A DNA stretch of 55,410 nucleotides from Gammaproteobacteria bacterium (GTDB lineage: Bacteria > Pseudomonadota > Gammaproteobacteria > SZUA-152): the NCBI GenBank assembly GCA_029882975.1, contig JAOUJW010000032.1, forward strand, positions 1 to 55,410. Direction: 5' to 3'. Shown here in pieces: positions 52,546-55,410 of the stretch; position 1 is the stretch's first letter; every line of letters begins with the position of its first letter. The notes beneath the pieces were generated by a model that saw nothing but the letters and a program-made list of their open reading frames with translations, had not been told where the DNA came from and did no database searches. Made by a program: the position numbers and the translations under genes.

Positions 52546-53220
52546 TGAGGCTACCTCTTTTCCTTGACCGCTGTTCTCGTTTATCAGTAAGTGTTAACTG
52601 CTTTGCCAAACTTCGTCAGAAATCCTGATACCAGCGTCGTGTTCTTCAGTCTTCGAATCTTCGATCTTCCAACGGTAGAACCTGCCGTGATACGTTTGGA
52701 TGTCCTTCCCATCTAACCTTTCTATGTTGGATGGTTGCGCTGCTTAATAATGCATACTGCGATACGGCTGAATCTGTCCTTGCTTACGGGTAATTCCTTG
52801 TTGCTTTGCAATGCATCTTACAAACCAATTTTGTAACTTTTTAAACTATTTTTCTAAAAATAGTTGGAAGTTAATAAAAAGTCAGTAGTAAATCAACAAA
52901 TATTTTAGTAAATAATAAAAAAATATAACACATGAGAGAAGAAAAAACGGTATTATTGCGCTTTGGAGTACTACAACTCCCGGATTTTTACAGTTTAGCA
53001 GGAGCTACCAGTTAATTTTTTGGTGTTTGATGCCTCAAACAAAACAAAAATTGATTTTCGGTCTATCTAAAACAAAATAATTTGACTAGAACCTAACTCA
53101 AAATTGAGTCTTTTCGTTTAGATGAGGCCGGCGTCTTTCGAAAATCGGAGTTCGCACGCGACAACAGGTATTTGAGAAAGGCAATAGCGAAGTATAAATG
53201 GAAAAGATTGATTTTGATCT
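52546..53220. other. AT-rich non-coding region upstream of the adenylate kinase gene
   Basis: No convincing gene. Contains a perfect 10-bp inverted repeat AACTATTTTT (52844-52853) / AAAAATAGTT (52856-52865), a smaller one TTACAA/TTGTAA at about 52819-52836, and GGAGT/ACTCC at about 52964-52980. Very AT-rich from 52800 to 53090. It must include the promoter of the adenylate kinase gene. Short open frames here have no ribosome binding site or recognisable product. Confidence 0.5.
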
Positions 53221-53379
53221 GGGAACCTCTAATTAACTCCTGGATGAGCAGATATGAGAATAGAATTTTCCGGTTGGGGAAAGCACAGGGGATATCGACT
53301 ATTTCCAAGTTTTCAGCAAAGCTTGGTGATTCTATTTTTTTATTGATTTTGTTCACGGAATTAGTCAGAGGTTCTCTGG
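53221..53379. mobile_element. Possible MITE-like element
   Basis: About 159 bp bounded by imperfect terminal inverted repeats. The left copy is GAACCTCTAATTAACTCC at 53223-53240. The right copy, at 53357-53374, reads GAACCTCTGACTAATTCC on the - strand. They match at 15 of 18 positions. There is no transposase inside. A solo copy of the same end motif lies at 45667. No clear target-site duplication was found. It ends about 40 bp before the phosphofructokinase start. Confidence 0.4.
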
Positions 53380-53417
53380 GTTCTGGAAATAAAATATAAG
53401 AGTGTGGAGGAGTTATC

Positions 53418-54683
53418 ATGGCGAAGAAAAATGCTTTTTATGCTCAATCGGGAGGCGTGACAGCCGTAATTAATGCCAGCGCATGCGGTGTCATAGAAAC
53501 TGCGCGAAAACATAAAGACAAAATCGGTAAAGTGTACGCCGGTCGCAACGGAATCATTGGTGCTTTAACGGAAGATTTGATCGATACCAGCAAGGAGTCG
53601 GCTAAAGCAATAGCGGCCTTACGTCATACTCCGTCCGGTGCATTTGGGTCGTGCCGGTATAAGTTAAAAGGACTGGACGAAAACAAAGCCGAGTATGAGC
53701 GTCTCATAGAAGTTTTTGAGGCACACAATATCGGTTATTTTTTCTATAACGGAGGCGGAGATTCTCAGGACACTGCCAATAAGGTCTCGCAACTGGGCGA
53801 GCAAATGGGGTATCCCATTACCTGCATCGGCATACCCAAAACCGTAGACAATGACCTGCCGATCACAGACAACTGTCCCGGTTTTGGTTCAGTCGCCAAA
53901 TACGTGGCTGTGTCCATTCGCGAGGCCGCGTTTGATGTGGCATCCATGGCCAAAACGTCTACCAAGATTTTTGTGATGGAAGTCATGGGGCGTCACGCCG
54001 GTTGGATTGCAGCAGCAGGAGGCTTGGCTACTGAAAAAGAAGGCGATGCGCCTCATATCATTTTATTTCCCGAAGTCGAGTTCGATGAGGCTAAATTTCT
54101 TAAAAAAGTGGATTCCTGTGTTAAAAAATACGGTTATTGCACCATCGTAGTTTCCGAAGGTGTGCGCAATAAAGAAGGAGTGTTCCTGGCAGAAACCGGT
54201 GTTCGTGATGCCTTTGGTCATGCTCAACTGGGTGGGGTAGCCCCTGTGATAGCGGAACTGATCAAATCCAATCTTGGGTATAAGTATCATTGGGCGGTTG
54301 CTGACTATCTGCAGCGTGCTGCGCGTCACATTGCATCGAAAACCGACGTGGATCAAGCCTACGCCATGGGTAAGGCAGCGGTTGAGTTTGCATTGAAGGG
54401 TAAAACGGCGGTCATGCCGACTATCGTACGTAAATCCAATAAGCCGTATAAATGGTCGGTGGGTGAAGCCAAATTGTCCGATGTGGCCAATGTTGAGAAA
54501 ATGATGCCGAAGAACTTTATATCGCGTGACGGGTTTCACATTACCGAGCAATGTCGTGAGTATTTGTCGCCCCTAATCAAAGGGGAAGATTATCCACCCT
54601 ATAAAAACGGCTTGCCTCAGTATGTAACTTTGAAAAATGTGGCGGTACCCAAGAAGATCAAGAAGAGCTTCACCATTAAATAA
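53418..54683 (+). CDS. Pyrophosphate-dependent 6-phosphofructokinase
   Basis: 421 residues. It has the phosphofructokinase signature GGGDSQDTA near 112, PKTVDNDLP near 140 and MGRHAGW near 192. In E. coli ATP-enzyme numbering, Gly104 is replaced by Asp and Gly124 by Lys; these two changes mark the PPi-using type. It reversibly makes fructose 1,6-bisphosphate using PPi. A ribosome binding site GGAGG precedes the ATG. The proton-pumping pyrophosphatase gene faces it across a shared terminator, as is seen in other PPi-based bacteria. Confidence 0.94.
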   Translation: MAKKNAFYAQSGGVTAVINASACGVIETARKHKDKIGKVYAGRNGIIGALTEDLIDTSKESAKAIAALRHTPSGAFGSCRYKLKGLDENKAEYERLIEVFEAHNIGYFFYNGGGDSQDTANKVSQLGEQMGYPITCIGIPKTVDNDLPITDNCPGFGSVAKYVAVSIREAAFDVASMAKTSTKIFVMEVMGRHAGWIAAAGGLATEKEGDAPHIILFPEVEFDEAKFLKKVDSCVKKYGYCTIVVSEGVRNKEGVFLAETGVRDAFGHAQLGGVAPVIAELIKSNLGYKYHWAVADYLQRAARHIASKTDVDQAYAMGKAAVEFALKGKTAVMPTIVRKSNKPYKWSVGEAKLSDVANVEKMMPKNFISRDGFHITEQCREYLSPLIKGEDYPPYKNGLPQYVTLKNVAVPKKIKKSFTIK

Positions 54684-54716
54684 GTTCGATTTGTTCTCTA
54701 CGGAGAGCCGCAAACA

Positions 54717-54750
54717 GAAAACCCCTAACCCGATGGGTTAGGGGTTTTTT
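54717..54750. terminator. Bidirectional rho-independent terminator
   Basis: 11-bp perfect stem ACCCCTAACCC (54721-54731) / GGGTTAGGGGT (54735-54745) with GAT loop. Ts follow on the + strand (to 54750) and As precede (54718-54721), so it can serve both convergent genes. Confidence 0.92.
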
Positions 54751-54775
54751 ATTGCTATTACTTATTTGTTATAAA

Positions 54776-55410
54776 TTATTTTAATAACGGTGCAATAACC
54801 AAGCTAACAATGGCGAGCACGTTAATCAAAATATTCATAGCAGGTCCCGAGGTGTCCTTAAACGGATCACCTACCGTGTCGCCCACAACGCAGGCTTTAT
54901 GAACATCAGAGCCTTTGCCGCCCAAGTTACCTTTCTCAACAAACTTTTTAGCATTGTCCCAGGCACCACCGGCATTCGCCATCATCAAGGCCATTAACAC
55001 GCCGGCTACCAGTGCGCCACCCAGCATACCGCCCAAAGCTTCGGGACCGATACCGAATCCTACCAGAGGTGGGGCGATAACCGCGATCAATCCCGGTGGG
55101 ATCATTTTTTTCAGTGCGGCGGTTGTGGCTATATCAACACAGCGAGCGGTGTCCGGTTTACCGGTGCCTTCCAATAATCCGGGGATTTCTTTGAACTGGC
55201 GTCGAATCTCTTTAATCATGTCAAAAGCAGCTTCGCCAACCGCCGTCATGGTCATGGAGCTGACCAACATCGGGAAGATGCCGCCGATGAACATGCCCAT
55301 TAACACTTCAGGGTTGTTGAGCTTGATCTCAAAGCCCTGAATGTTGTGGGACACGGTTTCCACGAACGCTGCGATGATTGCCAATGCGGCTAGTGCGGCA
55401 GCACCGATGG
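54776..55410 (-). CDS. hppA: C-terminal part of membrane-bound proton-pumping pyrophosphatase
   Basis: Stop at 54776; the frame is open through the right edge (continuing upstream as IGAAALAALAI), so the gene is cut by the window. The visible 211 residues include the conserved loop and helices of membrane pyrophosphatases: GMFIGGIFPMLVSSMTMTAVGEAAF, LIAVIAPPLVGFGIGPEALGG, NAGGAWDNAKK and the hallmark GDTVGDPFKDTSGPAMNILI, which carries the Asp and Lys residues binding PPi. It couples PPi hydrolysis and ion pumping. The residue that tells potassium-dependent from independent forms lies outside the window. Confidence 0.95.
   Translation of the reverse strand, partial: IGAAALAALAIIAAFVETVSHNIQGFEIKLNNPEVLMGMFIGGIFPMLVSSMTMTAVGEAAFDMIKEIRRQFKEIPGLLEGTGKPDTARCVDIATTAALKKMIPPGLIAVIAPPLVGFGIGPEALGGMLGGALVAGVLMALMMANAGGAWDNAKKFVEKGNLGGKGSDVHKACVVGDTVGDPFKDTSGPAMNILINVLAIVSLVIAPLLK

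Noticed and set aside
53093-53419. Open frames on both strands upstream of phosphofructokinase (53093-53419 - and 53172-53399 +)
   Set aside because: Both cross the inverted ends of the MITE-like element, lack ribosome binding sites and have no recognisable domain.

Overview
The window reads as one continuous piece of chromosome from a gammaproteobacterium of roughly 45-50% G+C (estimated by eye). Support for this comes from the family make-up: SrkA (YihE), oligopeptidase A, UbiD, HemB with the non-zinc metal site, a YrdA-type carbonic anhydrase, a TIGR04211-type SH3 protein and an aryl-polyene-type gene cluster. A PPi-type phosphofructokinase facing a proton-pumping pyrophosphatase points to a pyrophosphate-linked central metabolism, as known in methanotrophs, sulfur oxidisers and their relatives. 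I cannot name the genus.

Layout. (1) 1-3.4 kb: the proximal end of a chromosomal integron. An integron integrase (intI, + strand) lies beside a presumed attI site. Three cassette genes run the other way on the - strand, separated by two attC sites of exactly 105 bp. (2) 3.4-5.3 kb: a DUF4442 hot-dog protein overlapping intI by 4 bp, a nitronate monooxygenase-like flavoprotein and a lipoprotein. (3) 5.4-17.5 kb, - strand: a compact aryl-polyene-like cluster with CBS protein, DUF218 protein, ACP, COG4648 membrane protein, AMP ligase, ApeI-like dehydratase, acyltransferase, LolA-like protein, MMPL exporter, ketosynthase, chain-length-factor-like protein, ApeP-like dehydratase, ketoreductase and GT2. 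An asparagine synthetase-like amidotransferase is divergent from it. (4) 20-25.5 kb: a cold-shock gene, mutM, and a Gld-like ABC transporter system (ATPase, permease, GldG-like, DUF4340). (5) 25.6-32.2 kb: signalling and miscellaneous genes (protoglobin-GGDEF cyclase, TSUP permease, HyuA-like protein, radical SAM protein, FHA-adenylyl cyclase, small envelope proteins). (6) 32.5-40 kb: map-lspA, a PPM phosphatase, a secreted rhodanese, an S8 protease lipoprotein, a DUF302 lipoprotein and an orphan ParA. (7) 40-51.2 kb: housekeeping genes (ubiD, SH3 protein, oligopeptidase A, srkA, a haem-motif lipoprotein, gor, gamma-carbonic anhydrase, RRM protein, aroE, hemB). (8) 51.4-55.4 kb: an adenylate kinase carrying a long lysine/alanine-repeat tail like a bacterial histone H1, a roughly 870-bp non-coding AT-rich stretch with a possible MITE, PPi-phosphofructokinase, and the C-terminal part of an H+-PPase cut by the window edge.

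The most noteworthy items are the integron platform and the adenylate kinase-histone H1-like fusion. The integron has an integrase with an extra N-terminal domain, perfect -35 and -10 boxes only 14 bp apart beside attI, and a thrice-repeated motif. The fusion carries a strong internal ribosome binding site that should also release the tail as a separate basic protein.

All calls come from reading motifs by eye. No database search or folding program was run.
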